Assembly: GCF_020360975.1 (NCBI RefSeq)
Contig: NW_025408671.1
Location: 2,170,001-2,234,000, forward strand
Direction of reading: 5' to 3'
Origin: Hirsutella rhossiliensis
Lineage: Eukaryota > Ascomycota > Sordariomycetes > Hypocreales > Ophiocordycipitaceae
DNA length: 64,000 nt
A program made the position numbers and the translations under genes. Within the stretch, counting starts at the first letter, position 1; every line of letters starts with the position of its first letter. The notes beneath the pieces are model-generated. The model saw only the letters and a list, made by a program, of their open reading frames with translations. It had not been told where the DNA came from and made no database searches. Below, piece by piece: positions 46,001 to 54,839 of this stretch.

Positions 46001-46151
46001 CTATAGGCAGGGCAATTTAGCTGCGAGTGACATTATATACGAGGATGAGGCCAAGGATATTCGGCTCAGCCTCATGTCTGAGCGATCCATGTTGCAGAGC
46101 AAGGTAAACGACGACCTCGATTCAGTGACTTTTAATTTCTGCGAGCACTAA
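43085..46151 (+). CDS. Fusion protein: Tup1-type seven-blade WD40 propeller joined to a DUF4246 domain, 985 aa
   Basis: Three exons: 43085-43897, 43950-44525 and 44583-46151. Both introns (52 and 57 bp) start GTATGT/GTGAGT, end CAG/TAG and keep the frame. Residues 1-340 hold seven WD40 repeats (NVCFSPNDKLVVAGGQD, GHRDLVSCVCWTPDGRW, GSKDRHVRIWD and others) preceded by PDYLKVEGEGWYAVYN, like the segment before the Tup1/RCO-1 propeller; the Tup1 tetramerisation and Gln-rich N-terminus is absent. After a short linker, residues 369-985 match DUF4246: RPGLGLPVNY, LIREVCMLKMMEDLTNKPEW, DWHPNTGRKVVNLVHPSLWP, LQFQWLPCNV, GGSWHIEGLLNEHICA, FFPNIVQHRV and PGHRKILALFLVDP. An acidic Ser/Glu/Asp insert lies near residues 740-755. 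His801, Glu803, His890 and Arg906 suggest an Fe(II)/2-oxoglutarate-oxygenase-like fold (inference). No Met lies in the linker before the DUF4246 start. Confidence 0.8.
43898..43949 (+). other. Intron 1 of the WD40-DUF4246 gene
   Basis: Donor GTATGTATTG, acceptor GTCGCAG. The nearer AG at 43941-43942 (TTAACAG) would shift the frame; using 43949 gives GHR-DLVSCVCW, an unbroken WD40 blade, so this acceptor is chosen. Confidence 0.8.
44526..44582 (+). other. Intron 2 of the WD40-DUF4246 gene
   Basis: Donor GTGAGTATAC, branch-like ACTAATCC, acceptor CTATTAG. Splicing joins AMADA to CVAELRKKA, which restores the conserved DUF4246 order; reading through meets a stop at 44565-44567. Confidence 0.85.
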
Positions 46152-46727
46152 ATAGCGGTACGCCTTTATTCATCAGCCGAAGGGTGACTTGACATTAATC
46201 CAACAAGTTTCTTGCATAGTTGTAAAATATTTCGAACACCCGTTAAGTTGCCGATGCATGGGGCTTAACGGCTGAATATCCAGCCCGAAGGGTGAACATC
46301 GTATACCTGCAATTCGACTTTCTTAGGAGGGGAGCCCCTAGAACCCCCTTCCGCCTGCAGCGGCCAACCAGCTGTTTGAACCGATTCCTGGCTGGCCTAT
46401 CCTAACCAGATACCCTATATTGAACCTCCCCCTTCCCTGTAGCTTGTAGGAAGGCGACGTTTAGTCACGGTATAGTGGTGGATATAGTGGATCGGTCAGC
46501 TGTTGAGCCTGACGCCGTTGTTGGTCGGCGAGGCGCATCTTCATCCCTGTCTCATAGTCAGCTGTGAATGCAGTACGTAGGAAACGCAGGCGTATAACCT
46601 TACGTCGGCGTGTGGTTATAGAGGCTCTGACGATCGAAAGGCGCCTCAAGGAGTAAGCCTTGCAGCGACGTAACCCGTGAGACAGCGACATAGCTAATGC
46701 CGGCCTGGAAGTCGCGTGTCGCGAGAT
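46152..46727. other. Intergenic, end of the gene island
   Basis: No supported gene. The short motif CCGAAGGGTGA occurs twice (about 46179 and 46288). A basic 76-codon minus-strand frame at 46461-46691 (rich in Arg, starting MSLSHGLRR) has no recognisable domain and is probably chance. The region ends at the 3' tail of the LINE. Confidence 0.35.
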
Positions 46728-47160
46728 CAGTGGTAGTAGTAGTAGCAGTAGTAGTTTATTATACTAGCTAGCCTATAGGCTCTAGAGCCTCTACTCGTTA
46801 CCAATATAGGAAAAACCCGGTGGCCTAGGAGGAAAACCTATATACAACCTTCTTATCTGCCTCGGCCCGCGGGCCGCCGTCGTCGCGATGTTAAGCAAAA
46901 TAGGTCGCAGCCGCCAGCCTGGTGCAGGTGGGGGACCTCCGTCCTAACTTAGGCCGGGGCGTTAGGTCCTGTAGGCGCGTTATACCCGAATAGCCGTTAA
47001 CGCGCGCGCGGCGCGACGGAGAACTCTATCCCGCCTATACCTCCTTCTCTTAGAAACCTCTTCTCGCTAGAGTTCGGCCGGTCACCCACGGCCCGCTAAG
47101 CTCCCGAATATAAGCCGTACTAAGGGCCGGGGGGGGGGGGGTCGCTTAATAGCGGTGCTT
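46728..47160 (-). repeat. LINE 3' end with trinucleotide tail and a G13 run
   Basis: 46730-46757 is an interrupted TAG/CAG trinucleotide repeat, the likely 3' tail of the minus-strand LINE. 46758-47128 is its 3' untranslated sequence with CA and TG partly preserved. 47129-47141 is an uninterrupted run of 13 G (C on the coding strand). Confidence 0.55.
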
Positions 47161-47846
47161 ATAGGTCGTTCGCCGTTATTTATAATTAGGAGCCGATAAG
47201 AATAAAGATATTTACTACTACCGTGTTCTCTTATTTTACTCTCCGTCTGCTCGTGGTCGTGTCGTCGCGGCGTACGTAGTCTAGCTTCTCGCGAGATCTA
47301 CTACTACTTTATAGTAGGGTATCGGCCGAAAGTTAAGAAACTATCGGACGAGAGATAGGGCTATATCGGGTCGTATAAGAAGCGCGCGGAGATCGGCGTT
47401 AGTACGGAGGGCGACTAGGAGGAGCCTATAGTTATTAGCTTATAGGAGGTAGCGGAAGAAGACGTAAAAAACTATTTCTTCCCCGCTACTATACTAGTAG
47501 AGGGGTATCGTCGCGCTAAGTACGTTCCTATAATAAAGAAAGCTATTAAGACCTATCTTTCCTATATAGAGCTAGATAAGCGTAGAGCTCTTATACTTAT
47601 AAAGGTTAGTATAGGCCTTTAGTCTTCTCTTAGGCTTTAGAGGGGGCGGTTCTATATTTAACGGTTAAAGGGTATAATAAGGATAGCGTATCTTCGCGTT
47701 TTATAGCTTTCTTTCCTACCTTCTCGTTTATTTATACTATAGAGCTTTATAAGGCTCTATCGAGCTTATATACTAGCGCTATCGCTACTCCTCGCGGTTA
47801 TTTCTAGGCTTATACTATAGACTCTTATACTTTTAAAGCACGCTAC

Positions 47847-47908
47847 TATAAGAGTCTTTAACTATTATAGGTAATAGGCTTAGGCTATAGCTTAAGCCGT
47901 ATAGTTAC
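47847..47908 (+). repeat. Gypsy-B copy C 5' LTR, first part
   Basis: The first 62 bp of the LTR, up to and including one copy of GTTAC, the Copia-D target duplication (47904-47908). Confidence 0.9.
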
Positions 47909-48198
47909 TATTAAGGAGAGAGAGTAGGTATAAGAGGCTATAGTTATACTTAGTAGACCTAATAGTTATATATAAGGAAGCCTGCCTAAATAATATAACT
48001 CCTCTAGCCTAAGGATACTATATAGGCCTAACTTAGGTATAGGAATATCCTATTGCCCTCTTTTAGCTAGCTATATATAGTTACTATACCTATATAAGCC
48101 CCTCCCTTATCCTAATAGATAGACGAAGATATATATTACTAAATTTACCTTTCTATGCCCCTATTTCTTCTACTATGCTCTTAAGCTACTACTTAAGA
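47909..48198 (+). repeat. 5' LTR of Copia-D (290 bp)
   Basis: Begins TATTAAGG (TG end after RIP), ends ACTTAAGA. It matches 54315-54604 along its whole length. The non-canonical GA end is shared by both copies. Confidence 0.9.
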
Positions 48199-48213
48199 GT
48201 TATAAGCCCGGCC
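48199..48213 (+). other. Primer-binding site of Copia-D, half-tRNA-iMet type
   Basis: GTTATAAGCCCGG directly follows the LTR. With one RIP change undone at TG, it matches the complement of the initiator-tRNA anticodon arm (GGGCTCATAAC). Drosophila copia and yeast Ty5 prime reverse transcription from such an internally cut initiator tRNA. Confidence 0.6.
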
Positions 48214-48329
48214 TATATAGCTAGACTATCTTTTGCCCGCCGATATTACCTTTAAAGCTATTTACGAGCTATTAACGCCGTTATAACGCTTAAATTATAG
48301 TATTAAGGCAAGGAACCTAGCTATACTAA

Positions 48330-49412
48330 GGGGCACTACTAGAAACACACGAATTATACGAATTACGTATCCCTTAAAGAAGGATATTACTTATTAAGCT
48401 AGAACCCCTTATTTTCCTAAGATAACGTTAAAGGAAGTAAGAGGGGATAATTATATCGTAAGACTAAAGGAAAGCCTCGATTAGACCCTATAGATTAAGG
48501 GGATTAAATCGTAGGCCTAGACTTACGAGATTTAGGAATATACTAACCTAGACGGTATAAAGGAGCTTAAATAGCCCTAATAGCCGGACTAGGAGCAATT
48601 TATTATTAACCTTAGAGGGAGACTATCCTAACGAGAAGATAAAACCGAGGCTGCGTTCCTAGCGAGGCGAATAAGCTATAATAAACGATACTAGGATGCA
48701 AAGGACTCCTTTTATAACCTCGAGAAAAGGTTCTAGCTATAATTCGATCGCTATAAGGTCTAGCAGAAAGCCCTAATCGCACTCGAAGAATTAATTAAGA
48801 AAACGATTAGTAAAGGGCTTTAGGGGACAACCCTAATATATAATAGCCTAAGAGAGAAAATTAGGGAATTAAAGAAGCAAGCCCTGCCTTTAGGGGCAGA
48901 GGAGAAAAAGCTAATTTACGAGAGATATATAACCTCTATTAATAAAAGAGGTATATAAGACTAGAAAGCATAGGTAGAATAGCTCGACTAAATTATTATA
49001 GATTTACGAGACCTTAAGGTCGATATACTTAACGATATAAGAATTAGATAGGACTTTCTTATAGCGGTAGATAAGTAGGACCTATATTAGTCTATAATAA
49101 TAAGGGCTCTCGACCTCTATAACGAAAGACATAGTAAAGATTAACTTCCCTTAAGGAACCTAATCGCTAACTTTAAATAAGAATATACTTATAGAAAGAA
49201 GTTATAACTACCTATAAAAAGGGGAAGCGCTAATTAAATCTCTAGGAAATTAGATACCTAAGCTAAATACGCTAGCTATAAGTAGCACGTTAATAGCTTA
49301 ATAAGCTAGTAGGAAAATTACTACTTATTATAGGTAATATATAATAAGAAGCCCCCGATAGGCTAGAAATATAGTAATCTAGCTAAATAGAATATCGAAA
49401 AATAGCTAAAGG
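48330..49412 (+). pseudogene. Copia-D gag relic
   Basis: The plus strand gives a long, charged, helical frame after RIP stops are ignored: AWTYEIWEY-like wording near 48520, EAAFLARRISYNKRYQDAKD near 48650-48705, then LDLYNERHSKDQLPLRNLIA near 49110-49170. This suits a Ty1/Copia Gag of the UBN2 type. It ends abruptly at about 49412 where the Gypsy-B fragment starts; the zinc knuckle and protease that should follow were not found. Confidence 0.6.
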
Positions 49413-50736
49413 ACGGAGTCCTCTTTATCGTTTAAGGTAAGGAGCGGTTCTATCTTCGCTACTTAAACTACTATAGGCCGCTTAGCTAAAAGGAAGGGGC
49501 ATTTTAATATAAAGTATATAGACGCGCTATAACGTAAGTAGCGGCTATTAGCCTTCCTTTTCCCGATTTCCTCGCTTATTACCTACTTCGCCTACTACTT
49601 AGAGAGAGGGATAGTATAGGGGATATTTAAAGACGACTTCCTACTACGTTTAGCTCGGTCTATATAAGTAGCCGATATTAAGGTATCTCCGTTAGTATTA
49701 ATAGTCGGCTATTCCTTTTATAAAGGGGTAGTAATCCCGTTACCGCTATATAGCGTACGCTTATAAAGCTTTTAAAAACGCGGCGTTTACTTATAGCCCT
49801 ATACTACCTTTATTAACTAGCTTATATACTTACTATAGTTAGTAGGTATAATTATAGGGATAAGTAGCTCCCGTAGGGCTAGCGTAATTAAGTTCTATAA
49901 CTATATAAGCTTCGCGCTATCTTCCTATACCGTAGTTCCTACTACTTATAAGAGCGTCTCTTCGAAGTTAGGGAGGAATTCGCTAAAGGTCTGCCTATTC
50001 CTCTACTTAAGGGTCTATAGCCTATCCTACGCTTTCTCCTGCTCCTATACGTTGCTAAACGTATATATAAGGTATTAAAAGAAGTCCTATAGGTCGCGTT
50101 TACCTCTAAGGCCGCCCTTATCCTAGAATCTAGAGATCCGCTATATCTAGGGCTCCGGTAGCGTATAGAGGAGCAAATACTACGCTATATTACGATAGCT
50201 ATTTAGGCCCTATTTCTCGTTTATTATAAACTTTATCTATAGCTAGCTAAGGAAGAAGTAGAAGGACTTAGGCTTACCGTCCTAAGTCGGCTAGGGAAGT
50301 AGCTTCTATATCGGTAGTGCCGCTGCCGTAACCGGTATTACTAAGGTTATAGGGGTTAACGCTAGTTTCGTAGACGGCTCCCTTAGTATAGCGAGAACCT
50401 CGTTCTTCTCGCTAGCCGTCGCGCTTTTAATCGCTTTTAAGATAGCTATAATACTTCCTATCCGCCTAGGGGGTAGCGGGGTGCTCCCTTAAGGAAGCGG
50501 CACCCTTTCTAAGGAGATATCTATTAGATCTATTAGTTAATAGCTTATACTATTATAGAGTAAGTAGAGGCGTATATATAGGTACCGTCTATAGGATAAT
50601 ATTAATAAGCTATATAGAGCTCTTTTATACGTAGCTAGCCTACCCCTATACTTATAGGATCTAGCCCTTTATATATAACTATACGGCTTAGGCCGCGGCC
50701 TAAGCCTATTACCTATAATAATTAAAGACTCTTATA
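49413..50736 (-). mobile_element. Gypsy-B fragment E (gag and 5' LTR only) inside Copia-D
   Basis: The sequence matches 24285-25600 in the same minus orientation: gag from the zinc-knuckle side to the leader (49413-50550) and a complete 186-bp 5' LTR (50551-50736). The whole of pol and the 3' LTR are missing at the left break, so a deletion removed them, probably with part of Copia-D. Confidence 0.85.
50551..50736 (-). repeat. LTR of Gypsy-B fragment E
   Basis: 186 bp, plus-strand ends TATTATAGAG and GACTCTTATA; central palindrome partly unmutated (GCTTAGGCCGCGGCCTAAGC at 50687-50706). Confidence 0.88.
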
Positions 50737-53500
50737 ATAGTAAAGGAAAAAGTAAGGGTTATAAAGCTTAACTTAAAGCTTCTAGAAGAGCTATAGCTAG
50801 AGATATACCGTATAGCGGTATACCTACTTAATATAATACCCTTTAAATTATATAATTATAGCTAGTAAAGCCTATATAAGCGTTAGTAGACTTAGATAAA
50901 AGAAAATAATCTACTATATTACTATATTAAAGATATTAAACTAGATATTATATATTTAAGGGTCTTTAGCTATATAGCGTTCCTAATAATAATTACGGTA
51001 TTAGAATATATTAAGTTATATAAGACGTAATTACCCCTTAAGTAGAGAGCTTATATCGGCTACCTAGTAGGCTATAGGTCTACTTAATAATACGTTGTAT
51101 AGATACCGTTAATTAGATAGAATAAACTAATAGTATTAGCTAATATATATTTTAATAAGTCTATAAGCTACGATATAAAAAGAAAAGAGTAAGCCTAGCT
51201 AGTCTAAATATATAGCTATAATATCCTTAGAGATATAGCCGTAACCGACGTTATAGATAGCAGGGAACCCGAAACCTTTAGGGTACTAAGTTTATCCGAT
51301 AATAATATAGATAACGGTTAGACGCCGGAAGAAGTAATTACCCTCTTATAAGACCTATTGCCCCTATATACTCCGGAAGATTAGGGATTAAAGACGCCCT
51401 TATAAGGATTATATAGATATATATATCTTTCCCTTCTAGAAATAATAGGCCTAGGGATAGAGATTTTAACGTTACCCCTTCTACCTAATACTATATTTAA
51501 CACGGAGTTACTAAGCTCTATACCTCCTACGCCTATAATAGATACTATAGCTAGCAACCCCTCCTATATCTTATTAGGGAGATAGATTAAAGATACGATA
51601 CCTATATTAATCGACTCGTCTCCTTAAGACGAACGTAATAATATACCTCTTAACCTAGGGGGTAAAGGAACGATTATAGTACGGGTTTAAGAAGATAACC
51701 CCTAGTCTAAACCCCGTACCCTTAACCTAGCGGTTAGTAGGGCCGGCTTAAGGATATTATAAATATAAGAATAACGTAGATAAAAGGATACGTTATAAGG
51801 GATTAACCTAAGCAACGTTATTAAAGGAAAACGGGCTTATAGGCCTAAGAAATCCCTTATTAATAATATTATCGTAAAGGTAAGTAAGTATAAGCTTTAC
51901 GTTAAAGATATACCGCCTCCCCCTACCTCCTTTAACGCGGTAATAGCTTTAGAATTCGTATACGAGTAGAAGGAAGCTATAGACCGCGAAATAAAGGAAA
52001 ACCTAGTAAGGGGTATATAGAAGACTATCTTAAAAGCTATTATTAAATAAAAAGGTTACTTCCTAATCCCCTTACGTTAGGTCTTTATATATAAGACCGA
52101 TAAATAGGGGTATATTATACGCTTTAAAGTATATATTATAGTTTATAAAGACCTATAACCCGAAGGTAACGAGGATATATATATAGCTACCCTACGAGCA
52201 CGAATATTTCGACTACTAATAGCCTTTTACTACCTTAAGGACTTTAAGACGGAATAATATAACGTAAAAATAGTATTTCTATACGTAATCCTACGCTAAG
52301 AAGTCTATTACTAGCCTCTACTAGGATTCTTAATGCCTAGGCTATGCCTAAAGCTATTAAAAGCACTATATAGGCTCTATATCTCTCTAAAGCTATAGTT
52401 TAAAGAGATATCTAGTTTCTTTACTAAACTAAGAGCCTAGCAGCTAGTAAAAGACGCTTACGTACTAGTCTATAAGGGCGTTATTATCTTTATCTTTATA
52501 GATAACATCGTTATAATATATCTAAAAAGGCAAAAATAAGATTAGGAAGAGCTATATAAGGCTATTACGAAGAAATACACCGTTACGTATATAGGAGAGC
52601 TACGCTAGTTCCTTAGTATTAAGATTATTAGGGATAGGGATCTTAAAAAGATATAGCTCTCGTAAGCTTCTTATATCTCTAAGACCGCGAAGAAATATTA
52701 TATCCTTAATAATAATATCCTTTATAAGCCTAAGATCCCGCTAATAATAAAAGAGCTCGTCCCCTATAAAAAGCAAGCCTTAAAGGAAGAGATATACGAA
52801 TATCTCTCTTTAATTAAGTCGCTTATTTATCTAGCAATTTATACTAGGCTAGATATCGTATTTATAGCTAGAAAGCTAGCCTAATATAATTATAACCCTA
52901 TGCCGCGCTATAGGCATAAAGTACGTAAGTGCCTAGCTTACCTCTATTATATAAGAAACCGCTATATCTACTTTACGGCGATAAACCTAATAAGGCGGCT
53001 AATATATATATCCGACTCTTTATACGCTAATAACCTAGAGACTAGGAAGTCCTTATAAGGATACGTATTCCTACTCCTTAGTAAGCTAATTAACTAGAAA
53101 GCTACTAAGTAAGCTACTATAATAACGTTCTCTATAGAAGCTAAATTATTAGCACTCTTATAGATAGCTAAGGAATAGGTAGTATTTAGCCGACTAATTA
53201 AGGAGCTTAGTATTAGTATTAAAGGGACTATAGAGCTCTAGTATAATAACCTTTAGACTATTAAGCTTCTAACTAAATTAAGCGCGAAGCTTAAGACGAA
53301 CCTTAAGCACGTTAACGTTTATAGATACTAGCTTTATTAGGAGGTATAGTAAGATCGGATATAAGTTAGCTAGATCGTATTAGTAGATAACCTAGCTAAT
53401 AGTATAACGAAGGCGCTTATATACTAGAAGTATTAGAGCTTTATTAAGTAACTAGGACTAGTAATACGGCCGGAAGATATATTAAGAGATAATATATATA
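50737..53500 (+). pseudogene. Copia-D pol relic: integrase end, reverse transcriptase, RNase H
   Basis: The integrase C-terminal side reads IYLRVFSYIAF and RAYIGYLVGYRST near 50950-51085 (from HLRVFG and AxxGYLVGY). Reverse transcriptase follows: YEWKEAIDREIKENL near 51963-52007, then the FKTE...VKIVFLYVIL stretch (from the FDVKxAFLxG motif), LLKALYRLYISLKL near 52355-52395, and IFIFIDNIVII (from YVDDxxI) near 52490. RNase H ends with SISDSLYANNLETRKSL near 53005-53055 and DNLANSITKAL near 53385-53420 (ADxLTK). The integrase zinc domain and catalytic triad were not recognised and may be lost with the deletion around fragment E. Confidence 0.82.
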
Positions 53501-53519
53501 ACTACCGTACTAAGGCATA

Positions 53520-54314
53520 ATATCTCCCTACTATAGCGAACTCGATAATCGCTAGATCCCGATAATAAGAGTACTACTATATATACTAAGATTAAGGGAT
53601 TCTAACGGCGTAGTTAGATCTTAATTTAGTTAAGAAACTATAAAGATCTAAGGGGTAGAAGTTAGCCCTATTTACTACTAAAAAGTAAAGCTATTACTAG
53701 ACTACCCCTTAATTAGTATAATAACTATAGCGCTTAAACTTACGATAATCGCGATAGCTTTACTAAATTAAGACTAATTAATATAAGGAATATATTATTA
53801 GAAAGCTTACCTTTAAGATTACTTTTATCCTAAATAATAATATCGCTAGTAAAGGTACTACGGTACCTAGGCTACTTAAAGGGATGCCCCGCTATCCCCC
53901 CTCCTTATAAAGAAGGTTATAAATATAACTTATAACTACTAGTTAAACGGTAAGAGTAGGTTATATAACCCTATTAATTATAAGTTCGACTCCCCTTAGG
54001 GTAAAAGAGTAGGTTATATAACTACGCCCTAAGGGGGGCGCGGTTAATAAACTTAGGGGCCTAAGGAGATAGGATATATAGAGGAGGGTTCTCCTTATAT
54101 CCTATCCTCTTAGGTCCTAGCTTTTACCTTTTACTATATTTACCTTCCCTTTTTTTTATAGGATATAATTAGGAGCCTCCCCTATTTTTAGACAACCTCC
54201 TTAAATAGATAATAAAGCAGCCGAATTTAATATCGGAATAACCTTATATTTATTAAACCAAACCCTCCTCTACCTATTACCCTACTATCTAAAAGCTAGT
54301 ATAATAAGGGGGTA
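53520..54314 (+). other. Copia-D 3' untranslated region with stem-loops
   Basis: No coding sequence recognised. CCCCTTAGGG (about 53992-54001) faces CCCTAAGGGG (about 54024-54033); a second inverted pair, GGATAGGATATA-like arms, lies at 54060-54113. AGAGTAGGTTATATAAC occurs twice, 55 bp apart. The region ends in the polypurine tract. Confidence 0.45.
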
Positions 54315-54604
54315 TATTAAGGAGAGAGAGTAAGTATAAGAGGCTATAGTTATACTTAGTAGACCTAATAGTTATATATAAGGAAGCCTGCTTAAATAAT
54401 ATAACTCCCCTAGCCTAAGGATACTATATAGGCCTAACTTAGGTATAGGAACATCCTATTACCCTCTTTTAGCTAGCTATATATAGTTACTATACCTATA
54501 TAAGCCCCTCCCTTATCTTAATAAATAAATAAAGATATATATTACTAAATTTACCTTTCTATACCCCTATTTCTTTTACTATACTTTTAAGCTACTACTT
54601 AAGA
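54315..54604 (+). repeat. 3' LTR of Copia-D (290 bp)
   Basis: Matches 47909-48198 with differences almost all of the C/T or G/A kind. Followed by GTTAC. Confidence 0.9.
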
Positions 54605-54609
54605 GTTAC

Positions 54610-54733
54610 GTATAAAGGGCTAGATCCTATATATATAGGGGCGGGCTAGCCGCGTATAAAAGAGCTCTATATAGCTTATTAATATTATCCTATAAATAGC
54701 ACCTATATATATACCTCTACCTACTCTATAATA
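54610..54733 (+). repeat. Gypsy-B copy C 5' LTR, second part
   Basis: The remaining 124 bp of the LTR, containing the GTATAAAAGAGC promoter-like box, ending CTATAATA. Confidence 0.9.
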
Positions 54734-54839
54734 GTATAAGCTATTAACTAATAGATTTAATAGATATCTCCTTAAAAAGGGTGCCGCTTCTTTAAGGGAG
54801 TACCCCGCTACCCCTTAGGCGGATAGGAAGTATTATAGC

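Larger units (their letters stand above)
47909..54604 (+). mobile_element. Copia-D, Ty1/Copia retrotransposon inserted in the LTR of Gypsy-B copy C
   Basis: Two 290-bp LTRs (47909-48198 and 54315-54604) enclose a gag-pol relic. The target duplication is GTTAC (47904-47908 and 54605-54609). Just inside the 5' LTR is a half-tRNA type primer-binding site, and just before the 3' LTR a polypurine tract AATAAGGGGG (54304-54313). A Gypsy-B fragment (49413-50736) interrupts it between gag and integrase. RIP-saturated, no open frame. Confidence 0.92.

Noticed and set aside
44790..46151. DUF4246 as a separate 453-codon gene starting at 44790
   Set aside because: That start is a GTG in the middle of the conserved VHPSLWP motif; the frame continues upstream across a good intron into the rest of the domain.
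46461..46691. 76-codon Arg-rich minus-strand frame
   Set aside because: No domain, no splice or promoter support, next to a LINE tail; treated as chance.
47330..47620. Plus-strand frame reading charged sequence (EVAEEDVKNYFFPATILVEG)
   Set aside because: It could be a gag-like start, but the surrounding element reads on the minus strand as a LINE and no second piece of such a gene was found; left unassigned.
53940..54010. Possible tRNA gene: TTCGACTCCCC with upstream AGTTAAACGGTAAG
   Set aside because: The T-loop-like words are present, but the T stem and acceptor stem do not pair and the sequence lies in the RIP-mutated 3' region of Copia-D.
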